The position numbers were made by a program, and so were the translations under genes. The notes beneath the pieces were generated by a model. The model ran no database searches, was not told where the DNA came from, and worked only from the letters and a program-made list of their open reading frames with translations. A stretch of DNA of 6,452 bases from the NCBI GenBank assembly GCA_030145965.1, contig JASKZT010000063.1:1-6452 (forward strand), read 5' to 3'. Shown one piece after another: positions 1-5,627 of this stretch (positions within the stretch are counted from its first letter, which is position 1; each line of letters begins with the position of its first letter). The stretch is from Ornithinimicrobium sp. GTDB lineage: Bacteria > Actinomycetota > Actinomycetes > Actinomycetales > Dermatophilaceae.

Positions 1-1980
1 GCCCCGGCGCTGCTGGAGGACGGGCGCACGGCTACCCGTCCGGTCGCGCGCACGACGCTCTCCGGCCACCGGACCGCACGCTTCGTCGCGGAGGTCCTGC
101 CGCTGCTCCAGGAGGCGTCCGAGGTCGAGGTGCAGGTGCACGGGGAACTCGGCGCCTACGGCGAGGCGGGCGAGGCCCCCGTCGTGACCCTCGAGACCTC
201 CGAGGGGGAGGCGCAGGACTGGTTCGACCTGCACGTGACCGTCACGGTCGAGGGCCAGGAGGTGCCCTTCGAGGGGCTCTTCGCCGCCCTGGCGCGGGGC
301 GACGAGGTCATGCTGCTGGACTCGGGCACCTGGTTCGCCCTCGACGCGCCCGAGCTGCAGCAGCTCCGGCTGCTCATCGAGGAGGCCCGCCAGCTCCACG
401 ACGCCCCGGCGGCCGAGGGCGTCGTGCGGCTCACGCCCTACCAGGCCGGGCTCTGGGAGGAGCTCGTCGGGCTGGGCGTGCCGGGGCGGCAGAGCGAGCG
501 CTGGCAGCGCTCCGTCGACGCCCTGCTCGACCTCGGTGACGCCGACCGGGGCGCGGTCGTGGAGCCGGAGGGGCTGACCGCTCGGCTGCGGCCCTACCAG
601 CTCGAGGGGTACCGGTGGCTCAGCACGCTGTGGGACGCCCGGCTCGGCGGCGTCCTGGCCGACGACATGGGCCTGGGCAAGACGCTGCAGGTGCTGGCCA
701 CGGTGCTGCGGGCCGAGGCGCGGGGCGACCTGGCCGAGGGGCCCGTGCTCGTGGTCGCCCCGACCTCGGTCGTGGGGACGTGGGCGGAGGAGGCCCGCCG
801 CTTCGCGCCCGGGCTGGGGGTGCGGACGGTCGAGGCGACCCAGCGCCGGCGCGGCAGCGACCTCGCGACGGCGGTCGGCGGGGCGGACCTGGTCATCACC
901 TCCTACACGCTCGTGCGGCTGGAGGCCGAGCACTACCGGGCGCTGCCGTGGAGCGCGCTGGTGCTGGACGAGGCGCAGTTCGTCAAGAACCACCGGTCGG
1001 CCACCTACCAGGCGGTGCGGCGGGTCGGGGCGCCCCGGACGGTCGTGGTGACCGGGACGCCGCTGGAGAACAGCCTCATGGACCTGTGGTCGATGCTGTC
1101 GCTCGCGGCGCCGGGCCTGTTCCCGCGCCCGGAGACCTTCACGGAGCGCTACCGCCGCCCCATCGAGGGCGGGGGAGCGACGGAGACGCTGGAGCGCCTG
1201 CGCCGGCGGGTGCGCCCGTTCATGCTCCGCCGGACCAAGTCGCAGGTCGCCACCGAGCTGCCGCCCAAGACCGAGCAGACGATCCACGTCGACCTGCACC
1301 CGGCGCACCGCCGCGTCTACGACCGGCACCTCAACCGGGAGCGCCAGCGGGTGCTCGGGCTGCTCGAGGACCTCGACCGCAACCGGATGGCCGTCTTCCG
1401 CGCGCTCACCGCCCTGCGCCAGCTGGCGCTCGACCCCGCCCTGGTGTCGGAGGAGCACGAGGGGCTGGCGACCTCGGCCAAGCTCACCTCCCTCGTCCAG
1501 CACCTCGCCGAGCTGGCGGCCGAGGGTCACCGGGCTCTGGTCTTCTCCAGCTTCACGGGCTACCTCGCCCGGGTGCGGGAGGCGCTGGAGCGCGAGGGGA
1601 TCGCCTACTCCTACCTCGACGGGCGGACGCGCGACCGAGCGGCGCGGGTGGCGGCGTTCCGCGAGGGGGCGGACCCCGTCTTCCTCATCAGCCTCAAGGC
1701 CGGCGGCTTCGGGCTGACGCTCACCGAGGCGGACTACGTGTTCGTCCTCGACCCGTGGTGGAACCCCGCCGCCGAGGCCCAGGCCGTCGACCGCACCCAC
1801 AGGATCGGCCAGACCCGACCGGTCAACGTCTACCGCATGGTCTCCACGGGCACGATCGAGGAGAAGGTCGTCGCCCTCCAGCAGCGCAAGCGCGACCTCT
1901 TCGCCACGGTCGTCGACTCCGGCGAGCTGGCGTCGGGTGCCCTCACGGCCGAGGACATCAGGGGGCTGCTGGACGACTGA
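1..1980 (+). CDS. SNF2-family DEAQ-box helicase/ATPase, C-terminal part (5' end outside window)
   Basis: This is the 3' part (659 codons) of a bacterial SNF2/Rad54-like helicase. The frame is open from base 1, so the ATG at 130 is internal. Using residue numbers from base 1, about residues 40-150 (including DWFDLHVTV) resemble the bacterial SNF2-associated domain. The two RecA-like lobes follow. Visible motifs are LRPYQ (196-200), Walker A DMGLGKT (222-228, K227), Ia APTS (253-256), Walker B DEAQ (323-326), III TGTPLEN (351-357), IV VFSSF (514-518), V KAGGFGLTLT (from 566) and VI AVDRTHRIGQ (595-604, with R598 and R601). All ATPase motifs are intact. Family members are ATP-driven double-stranded DNA translocases. 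Full-length actinobacterial homologues often carry an N-terminal SWIM zinc finger, which would lie off the window. The specific cellular role is unknown. A hairpin 29 bases after the stop may end transcription before ddaH. Confidence 0.95.
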   Translation, partial: APALLEDGRTATRPVARTTLSGHRTARFVAEVLPLLQEASEVEVQVHGELGAYGEAGEAPVVTLETSEGEAQDWFDLHVTVTVEGQEVPFEGLFAALARGDEVMLLDSGTWFALDAPELQQLRLLIEEARQLHDAPAAEGVVRLTPYQAGLWEELVGLGVPGRQSERWQRSVDALLDLGDADRGAVVEPEGLTARLRPYQLEGYRWLSTLWDARLGGVLADDMGLGKTLQVLATVLRAEARGDLAEGPVLVVAPTSVVGTWAEEARRFAPGLGVRTVEATQRRRGSDLATAVGGADLVITSYTLVRLEAEHYRALPWSALVLDEAQFVKNHRSATYQAVRRVGAPRTVVVTGTPLENSLMDLWSMLSLAAPGLFPRPETFTERYRRPIEGGGATETLERLRRRVRPFMLRRTKSQVATELPPKTEQTIHVDLHPAHRRVYDRHLNRERQRVLGLLEDLDRNRMAVFRALTALRQLALDPALVSEEHEGLATSAKLTSLVQHLAELAAEGHRALVFSSFTGYLARVREALEREGIAYSYLDGRTRDRAARVAAFREGADPVFLISLKAGGFGLTLTEADYVFVLDPWWNPAAEAQAVDRTHRIGQTRPVNVYRMVSTGTIEEKVVALQQRKRDLFATVVDSGELASGALTAEDIRGLLDD

Positions 1981-2008
1981 GGCGGTGGGGCCGGGCTCCG
2001 TGCCGAGG

Positions 2009-2024
2009 GCCCGCGGGGGCGGGC
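2009..2024 (+). terminator. Possible terminator hairpin after the SNF2 gene
   Basis: GCCCGC at 2009-2014 pairs perfectly with GCGGGC at 2019-2024 around a GGGG loop, 29 bases after the SNF2 stop codon. There is no T-tract, which is common for hairpin terminators in high-GC actinobacteria, so termination strength cannot be judged. It sits directly upstream of the putative -10 box for ddaH. Confidence 0.35.
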
Positions 2025-2025
2025 G

Positions 2026-2031
2026 TACCGT
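2026..2031 (+). promoter_or_regulatory. ddaH: Candidate -10 box (TACCGT) for ddaH
   Basis: TACCGT fits the actinobacterial TANNNT -10 pattern and would place the transcription start near 2038-2039, giving a 5' leader of about 40 bases with the Shine-Dalgarno inside it. I see no convincing -35 element at normal spacing, so this is a weak prediction. The alternative is that ddaH is transcribed by read-through from the SNF2 gene. Confidence 0.3.
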
Positions 2032-2066
2032 CGTCCTGACCACCCGCACACCCCCCGACCGACCCC

Positions 2067-2072
2067 GGAGGA
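2067..2072 (+). promoter_or_regulatory. ddaH: Shine-Dalgarno of ddaH
   Basis: GGAGGA lies six bases before the ATG at 2079, a strong match to the anti-Shine-Dalgarno at near-ideal spacing. It fixes the ddaH start. The NYN and SDR genes in the same window lack such a site. Confidence 0.8.
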
Positions 2073-2078
2073 CCCCGC

Positions 2079-2858
2079 ATGCTCACGACCACGGCCCTCG
2101 TCCGCCGCCCCAGCCCCCGGCTCGCCGACGGGCTGCTGACGCACCTGGACCGGACACCCGTCGACCCCGACCTGGCGCTGCGCCAGTGGGAGGGCTATGT
2201 CACGGCGCTCCGCGACGCCGGCTGGAGGACGGTCGAGGTCGAGCCGGCGGAGGACTGCCCGGACGGCGTCTTCGTCGAGGACACGGTCGTGGTCTACGGC
2301 TCCCTCGCCGTGCTCGCCAACCCCGGCGCGGCGCAGCGCCGGCCGGAGGTCGCCGGCACGGCGGAGATCCTGGAGGAGCTCGGGTACACGCTCGTCGAGA
2401 TCGCCCACCCTGGCACCCTGGACGGCGGTGACGTGCTCAAGCACGCGGGCACCGTCTGGGTCGGCGTCGGCGGCCGGACCAACGAGGAGGGCGCCCGCCA
2501 GCTGGCCGCGCACCTCGCGCCGCTCGGCGCCGAGGTCGTCGTCGTGCCGCAGACCCAGGTGCTGCACCTCAAGAGCGCCGTCACCGCGCTGCCGGACGGC
2601 ACCGTCGTGGGTCACGCCCCGCTCGTGCAGGACTCCGCGGTCTGGGGCGAGCGCTTCCTCCCGGTCCCCGAGGAGTCGGGTGCCCATGTCGTCCTGCTCG
2701 GGGGTGACCGCCTCCTCATGGCTGCCGACGCGCCGCGCTCGGCCGAGCTCTTCCGCGCCAGGGGGCTGGACGTCGTCGAGGTGGACATCAGCGAGTTCGA
2801 GAAGCTGGAGGGCTGCGTCACCTGCCTGTCCGTGCGGCTGCGCGGCCTGCCCGCCTAG
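2079..2858 (+). CDS. ddaH: Dimethylargininase (N(G),N(G)-dimethylarginine dimethylaminohydrolase)
   Basis: This 259-residue cytosolic enzyme of the pentein/guanidino-modifying superfamily hydrolyses mono- or asymmetric dimethyl-L-arginine to citrulline plus methylamine or dimethylamine. The length matches bacterial DDAHs of about 255 residues. Diagnostic segments are VFVEDT (64-69; acidic guanidinium contacts E67 and D68), NPGAAQRR (81-88; arginines expected to contact the substrate carboxylate), TLDGGDVL (113-120; acid D115), LHLKS (162-166; catalytic H163) and VTCLS (247-251; nucleophile C249). The triad C249-H163-D115 follows the human DDAH1 pattern, whereas Pseudomonas DDAH uses Glu at the acid position. 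The start is fixed by GGAGGA six bases upstream. The gene stands alone: no ornithine aminotransferase or arginine-catabolism partner is visible. Arginine deiminase is the main alternative, but length and motifs favour DDAH. The substrate has not been shown. Confidence 0.92.
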   Translation: MLTTTALVRRPSPRLADGLLTHLDRTPVDPDLALRQWEGYVTALRDAGWRTVEVEPAEDCPDGVFVEDTVVVYGSLAVLANPGAAQRRPEVAGTAEILEELGYTLVEIAHPGTLDGGDVLKHAGTVWVGVGGRTNEEGARQLAAHLAPLGAEVVVVPQTQVLHLKSAVTALPDGTVVGHAPLVQDSAVWGERFLPVPEESGAHVVLLGGDRLLMAADAPRSAELFRARGLDVVEVDISEFEKLEGCVTCLSVRLRGLPA

Positions 2859-2900
2859 CGGGGCCCGCCCTCGCCATCGGTGCCCGGGCAGGCCGAGCAG

Positions 2901-2932
2901 CCCCGCCGCCGTGGCCGGGCCGCGAGGCGGGG
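2901..2932. terminator. Candidate bidirectional terminator hairpin between convergent genes
   Basis: CCCCGCC at 2901-2907 pairs perfectly with GGCGGGG at 2926-2932. The 18-base GC-rich interval can pair a little further. The hairpin lies between the stops of ddaH (+) and the HNH gene (-), with its right arm only three bases from the HNH stop, so it could serve both strands. There is no T-tract. The rest of the 77-base gap shows only short GC palindromes. Confidence 0.4.
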
Positions 2933-2935
2933 TAG

Positions 2936-4375
2936 TCAGACGTGCCAGGTGACGGTGCCGCCGTCGACCGAGGCCGTCAGGTCGCGCTGGTGCACGAGCG
3001 TGTGGTGGCGGGAGCAGAGCAGGGCCAGGTTGTCCAGGTCGGTGCCGCCCCCGCGGGACCACCAGGTCAGGTGATGGGCGTCGCACCACGTCCCGGGCAG
3101 CGAGCACCCGGGGTAGGTGCACGAGCCGTCCCGGACCAGGAGCGCCTTCACCTGGCCGGGGCTGGCCAGCCGCTGGGTCCGGCCGAGGGCGAGGGGCTCG
3201 CCCCGCTCGCCCAGCACCAGCGGCGTGACGTCCCCCAGGCAGGCGTAGCGGCCAGCCTCCGCCGCGCCGAGGACGAGTCCCTGGCTCGTCGTCGCCGCGC
3301 CTGTGGGTCGTCCGCCGGCGGGGTCGGCCCGGAGGGTGAGGACGACCGACGCGCGGGCGGTCGAGGGCGGCGCCCCAGGATGGCCGAGGCCTCGGGTGAC
3401 GACGGCCAGGAGCCCGTCGTAGCGGCGCTGACCGGCTGAGCGCGGGTCGGGGGTGCCGTCGGGCTCGGGCGTCGGTCGGACGAGGGGCCCGGCGAGGACG
3501 CCGTCCACGAGGGCGGCGTCGGCCAGGGGCGCGTCGAGGGTGTACCGGACCATCCCCTGCCCCAGCGGGCGGCGGGTGAGGCACCGCTGCTCCTGCGCGG
3601 TGCGGACCGCGTCACCGGCGGGGGCCTCGTCGAGCAGGTCGACGAGCAACGTGTGGCACACCCGGCCGAGATCCGCGTCGCCGATCTCCGGGTGGCTGGC
3701 CGCGTCCGTCGCGATCCGGGCGTAGGCCTCCTGCTGGTCGACGTCGAGGGAGACCGCCAGCCGGGTGACCGTGCGCGCCACCAGCGCCGCCCGGTGCAGC
3801 GAGGTCGAGCCGGCCCTGAGCGCCTCCGCGAGCGAGGAACCCCAGTGGGCCTGACCCGCGGCGACCACCTGCGCGAGATGGGACGCCTCCGACCGCGCCA
3901 TCCACGGGCAGCGCACCCTCAGCCAGTCGGGCAGGGACAGGCCGACCTCGGTGTGCAGACCCCGCGCGGCCGCCTCGCTCGCCAGCGCGAACGTCACCGA
4001 GTCCAGCTGGGAGCGGATCCGCCCGGCCGCCTCGAGGGCGTCGACCAGGTCCGGCTCCGTCACGCCGGTGAGTCCGCCCGGGTCCAGCGCGGCGCGCCCC
4101 AGGCCCCGGGCGGCCGTCGTGAGGCCCTCGGTCAGCCCCTGGGGCGCCGCACCCGCCGGCTCGAACCCGTCCAGGGCCTCGGCCACGTCGTCCAGGCGTG
4201 ACCAGTACTCCGGGCTGTCCGGGTCGTGCTCGGGCCCGAGCTGGGCCCACTGCGCGTCGAGGACCGCGGTCAGCTCCACGAGCTCGGCGTCCGTGATCGG
4301 CTCGGGCCGGTGCCCGGCCAGGTCGGCGTCGAGGAGCTGGCCCTCCACGCCTGCCCAGGTGCCGGGGTACGTCAT
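2936..4375 (-). CDS. DUF222 / 13E12-family HNH endonuclease-like protein
   Basis: This 479-residue protein has the layout of the actinobacterial 13E12-repeat/DUF222 family. A helical DUF222-like region begins near residue 105 (segment LVDALEAAGRIRSQLDSVTF) and includes the family-like RSAGQRRYDGLLAV stretch (312-325). The lead-in RTQRLASPGQ (399-408) precedes a C-terminal HNH module. That module shows C419-x4-C424, CDAHH (431-435), GGGTDLDNLALLC (442-454) and RHHTLVH (456-462). These supply the HNH histidines and asparagine (H434/H435, N449, H458) and likely zinc ligands (C419, C424, C454, H457). Such proteins are predicted metal-dependent nucleases, multicopy in many actinobacteria, and their physiological role is unsettled. 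The chosen ATG lies inside an inverted repeat and lacks a good Shine-Dalgarno. The open frame continues upstream to 4657 but only through NYN antisense. A GTG at codon 10 (4348) is the alternative start. Confidence 0.88.
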   Translation of the reverse strand: MTYPGTWAGVEGQLLDADLAGHRPEPITDAELVELTAVLDAQWAQLGPEHDPDSPEYWSRLDDVAEALDGFEPAGAAPQGLTEGLTTAARGLGRAALDPGGLTGVTEPDLVDALEAAGRIRSQLDSVTFALASEAAARGLHTEVGLSLPDWLRVRCPWMARSEASHLAQVVAAGQAHWGSSLAEALRAGSTSLHRAALVARTVTRLAVSLDVDQQEAYARIATDAASHPEIGDADLGRVCHTLLVDLLDEAPAGDAVRTAQEQRCLTRRPLGQGMVRYTLDAPLADAALVDGVLAGPLVRPTPEPDGTPDPRSAGQRRYDGLLAVVTRGLGHPGAPPSTARASVVLTLRADPAGGRPTGAATTSQGLVLGAAEAGRYACLGDVTPLVLGERGEPLALGRTQRLASPGQVKALLVRDGSCTYPGCSLPGTWCDAHHLTWWSRGGGTDLDNLALLCSRHHTLVHQRDLTASVDGGTVTWHV

Positions 4376-4380
4376 ACCCC
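4364..4380. repeat. Inverted repeat spanning the HNH start codon
   Basis: GGGGTA (4364-4369), five bases, then TACCCC (4375-4380) form a perfect 6-bp inverted repeat that includes the HNH initiation codon (4373-4375). TACCCC occurs again immediately next to it at 4381-4386. In the mRNA the arms could fold into a hairpin masking the AUG, or the site could be a protein-binding operator. On the minus strand TGGGGT lies six bases before the ATG, a degraded version of the -10 spacing seen at the other two reverse- and forward-facing leaderless genes. Confidence 0.5.
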
Positions 4381-4426
4381 TACCCCAGCACCCGCCACCG
4401 ACAGACCCGGGTGCGCACCGGTCGGC

Positions 4427-4451
4427 GCACGGGCCCACGTCGCACCCGTGC
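4427..4451 (-). terminator. Candidate terminator hairpin after the NYN gene
   Basis: GCACGGG (4427-4433) and CCCGTGC (4445-4451) form a perfect 7-bp stem with an 11-base loop, starting seven bases after the NYN stop on the minus strand. There is no T-tract. An overlapping alternative stem pairs CGGGTGCG (4408-4415) with CGCACCCG (4441-4448), so the region can adopt at least two exclusive folds before the HNH gene. Confidence 0.45.
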
Positions 4452-4457
4452 CGGGGG

Positions 4458-5516
4458 TCAGGAGGGGCCGGCGCCCCGGGTAGCCCGTCGCGAGCGGGGG
4501 GCCGCGGTCTTCGCGTCCTTGGTCTGAGCGCCCCGCGCGTCCGCCGCCGGCGTGGAGGCTGCCGTCGTGTCCTGCACGTGGGCGGGGGCGGCCGCCGTCG
4601 GCGCGGCGGCCGCAGGAGCGGCCTTCGCGGCGGCCTTCGGGGCGCCCTGGTCGGCACCCTTCGCGGTCGCCCTCTTCACCGGCGTCGCCTTCTTCGCGGG
4701 CGTGGTCTTCGTCGCTGCGGCCTTCTTCGTGGCCCGCTTCTGCCGGAGCCGCACCTGCACCCCGGAGCCCTCGGACCGCGTGTCGAGGTAGGGCTGCTCC
4801 TCGACGAGCGACCCCAGCTTCTGGTGGCCGAACTCGCGCGGGTCGAAGTCGGCGTGCGCCCGGCTGAGGTGCTGACCCACCTGGCTCAGGCTGCTCCACC
4901 CGTCGTCGCCGGAGGTGGCGTTGACGGCCTTGGTCAGCGCGCTCTGCAGGTTGATGCTCGAGGGCGGCTGCTCCTCGGCGGCCGCGCTCCCGGTGCCCAG
5001 GTCGACGGGGCCGCCGGCCGCGGCCGCGTCGTCACCACCTCGGGCCTGGGCCTCGTCACGCCGGTCCTGCTCCTGCAGCACCTCGAGGAAGATGAACTGG
5101 TCCACGGCCCGGCGCAGTGACTCCGGCGTCTTGCGCCGCCCCAGCCCGAAGACCCGCTTGCCCGACTCCCGCAGCCGCGTCGCGAGGCGGGTGAAGTCGG
5201 AGTCCGAGGAGACGATGGCGAAGGCCTCGACGTTGCCCTGCCACAGCAGGTCCATGGCGTCGATGATGAGCGCGGAGTCGGTGGAGTTCTTGCCCACGGT
5301 GTGGGCGAACTGCTGGATCGGCTGGATCGCGTTGCGGAGCAGCTCGGGCTTCCAGCTCGTCAGCTGGGTGGTCGTCCAGTCGCCGTAGGCCCGCTTGACC
5401 GTCGGCAAGCCGTAGCTCGCCAGCTCCTCCAGCACCGCCCCGATGTGCCTGGCCGAGACGTTGTCGCAGTCGATGAGCACCGCGATCCTGGTCGAGCTGC
5501 TCGCGTCGTGGTCCAC
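4458..5516 (-). CDS. NYN-domain ribonuclease-like protein with LOTUS/OST-HTH domain and H1-like tail
   Basis: This 352-residue protein has three parts. Residues 9-150 form a NYN (LabA/DUF88-like, PIN-fold) domain. It shows AVLIDCDN (12-19) with D16 and D18, KNSTDSALIIDAMDLL (76-91) with D80, and IVSSDSDFTRL (101-111) with D105 and D107, the acidic set expected to bind metal and cleave RNA. Residues about 188-258 resemble a LOTUS/OST-HTH winged-helix domain (SINLQSALTKAV, WSSLSQVGQHLSR, FGHQKLGSLVEE), a known RNA-binding module. Residues 259-352 are Ala/Lys/Pro-rich (KKAAATKTTPAKKATPVKR) and likely disordered and basic, like actinobacterial histone-like tails. I infer a cytosolic RNA-binding nuclease whose target is unknown. 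The GTG start is preceded by an in-frame TAG nine bases upstream of the final nine-base interval, so no earlier start exists in frame. There is no Shine-Dalgarno, and the -10 box spacing predicts a leaderless mRNA. Confidence 0.9.
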   Translation of the reverse strand: MDHDASSSTRIAVLIDCDNVSARHIGAVLEELASYGLPTVKRAYGDWTTTQLTSWKPELLRNAIQPIQQFAHTVGKNSTDSALIIDAMDLLWQGNVEAFAIVSSDSDFTRLATRLRESGKRVFGLGRRKTPESLRRAVDQFIFLEVLQEQDRRDEAQARGGDDAAAAGGPVDLGTGSAAAEEQPPSSINLQSALTKAVNATSGDDGWSSLSQVGQHLSRAHADFDPREFGHQKLGSLVEEQPYLDTRSEGSGVQVRLRQKRATKKAAATKTTPAKKATPVKRATAKGADQGAPKAAAKAAPAAAAPTAAAPAHVQDTTAASTPAADARGAQTKDAKTAAPRSRRATRGAGPS

Positions 5517-5522
5517 GCGGCC

Positions 5523-5554
5523 ACCCTACCGACCCGGGTCGGCCGCCGGGTCAG
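5523..5554 (-). promoter_or_regulatory. Predicted leaderless promoter of the NYN gene
   Basis: On the minus strand TAGGGT (5528 to 5523) is followed by GGCCGC and then the GTG at 5516. A -10 box six bases before the start codon puts the transcription start at the first base of the coding region. Upstream, CTGACCCGG includes a -35-like TGACCC (5553 to 5548) at a spacing of 19 bases. The TAG of the -10 box is in frame with the GTG, which excludes a start further upstream. Confidence 0.6.
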
Positions 5555-5599
5555 CGCAGCCGGGGCGCGGCGTCGGGCAGGGCAGCCGGGGTGACCCGG
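5531..5599. repeat. Cluster of GACCCGG elements in the divergent promoter region
   Basis: The heptamer GACCCGG occurs four times within the 111-base NYN/SDR gap. Two copies overlap within the perfect palindrome GACCCGGGTC (5531-5540), one is on the minus strand (5552 to 5546) and one is on the plus strand (5593-5599). The outer two coincide with the predicted -35 regions. The cluster could be operator half-sites, or simply conserved -35 context plus a GC-rich palindrome. Confidence 0.4.
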
Positions 5600-5621
5600 G
5601 CGGGGCCGACGATCGTAGAGT
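5591..5621 (+). promoter_or_regulatory. Predicted leaderless promoter of the SDR gene
   Basis: TAGAGT (5616-5621) is followed by GCGGCC and then the ATG at 5628, so transcription should begin at or next to the A of the start codon. GTGACC (5591-5596), 19 bases upstream, resembles the actinobacterial TTGACC -35 box. No Shine-Dalgarno is present. The TAG of the -10 box is in frame with the ATG, so the gene cannot start further upstream. Confidence 0.65.
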
Positions 5622-5627
5622 GCGGCC

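Noticed and set aside
615..2039. 474-codon plus-strand frame overlapping the SNF2 gene.
   Set aside because: It is a shifted frame of the helicase coding sequence. The product is low-complexity Gly/Ala/Pro/Arg, while the other frame carries all SNF2 motifs.
1830..3584. 584-codon open frame on the minus strand across the SNF2 end, ddaH and part of the HNH gene.
   Set aside because: It is antisense to three well-supported genes, its translation is Arg/Pro/Gly-rich with no domain, and it crosses the convergent gap and overlaps the real HNH frame. Long spurious frames are expected at this GC content.
2859..4457. Mobile-element ends around the DUF222-HNH gene, since 13E12-type genes can be repeat-associated.
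   Set aside because: I compared the two flanking gaps and saw only generic GC palindromes, with no matching terminal inverted repeats or target duplications.
4376..4657. N-terminal extension of the HNH frame to 4657.
   Set aside because: These 94 codons run through the intergenic hairpins and the 3' end of the NYN gene and translate to Arg/Pro-rich sequence unlike the family. The ATG at 4375 gives a normal family N-terminus.
3951..5120. 389-codon plus-strand frame opposite the HNH and NYN genes.
   Set aside because: It is an antisense shadow rich in Arg, Ser and Ala with no recognisable motif. The opposite strand is explained by two genes with clear domains.
1..5516. Defence island built from SNF2 helicase, HNH nuclease and NYN nuclease.
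   Set aside because: The SNF2 and HNH genes are on opposite strands and separated by ddaH. There is no methyltransferase, restriction specificity gene or mobile-element marker, and each family is also common as a stand-alone housekeeping or orphan gene in actinobacteria.
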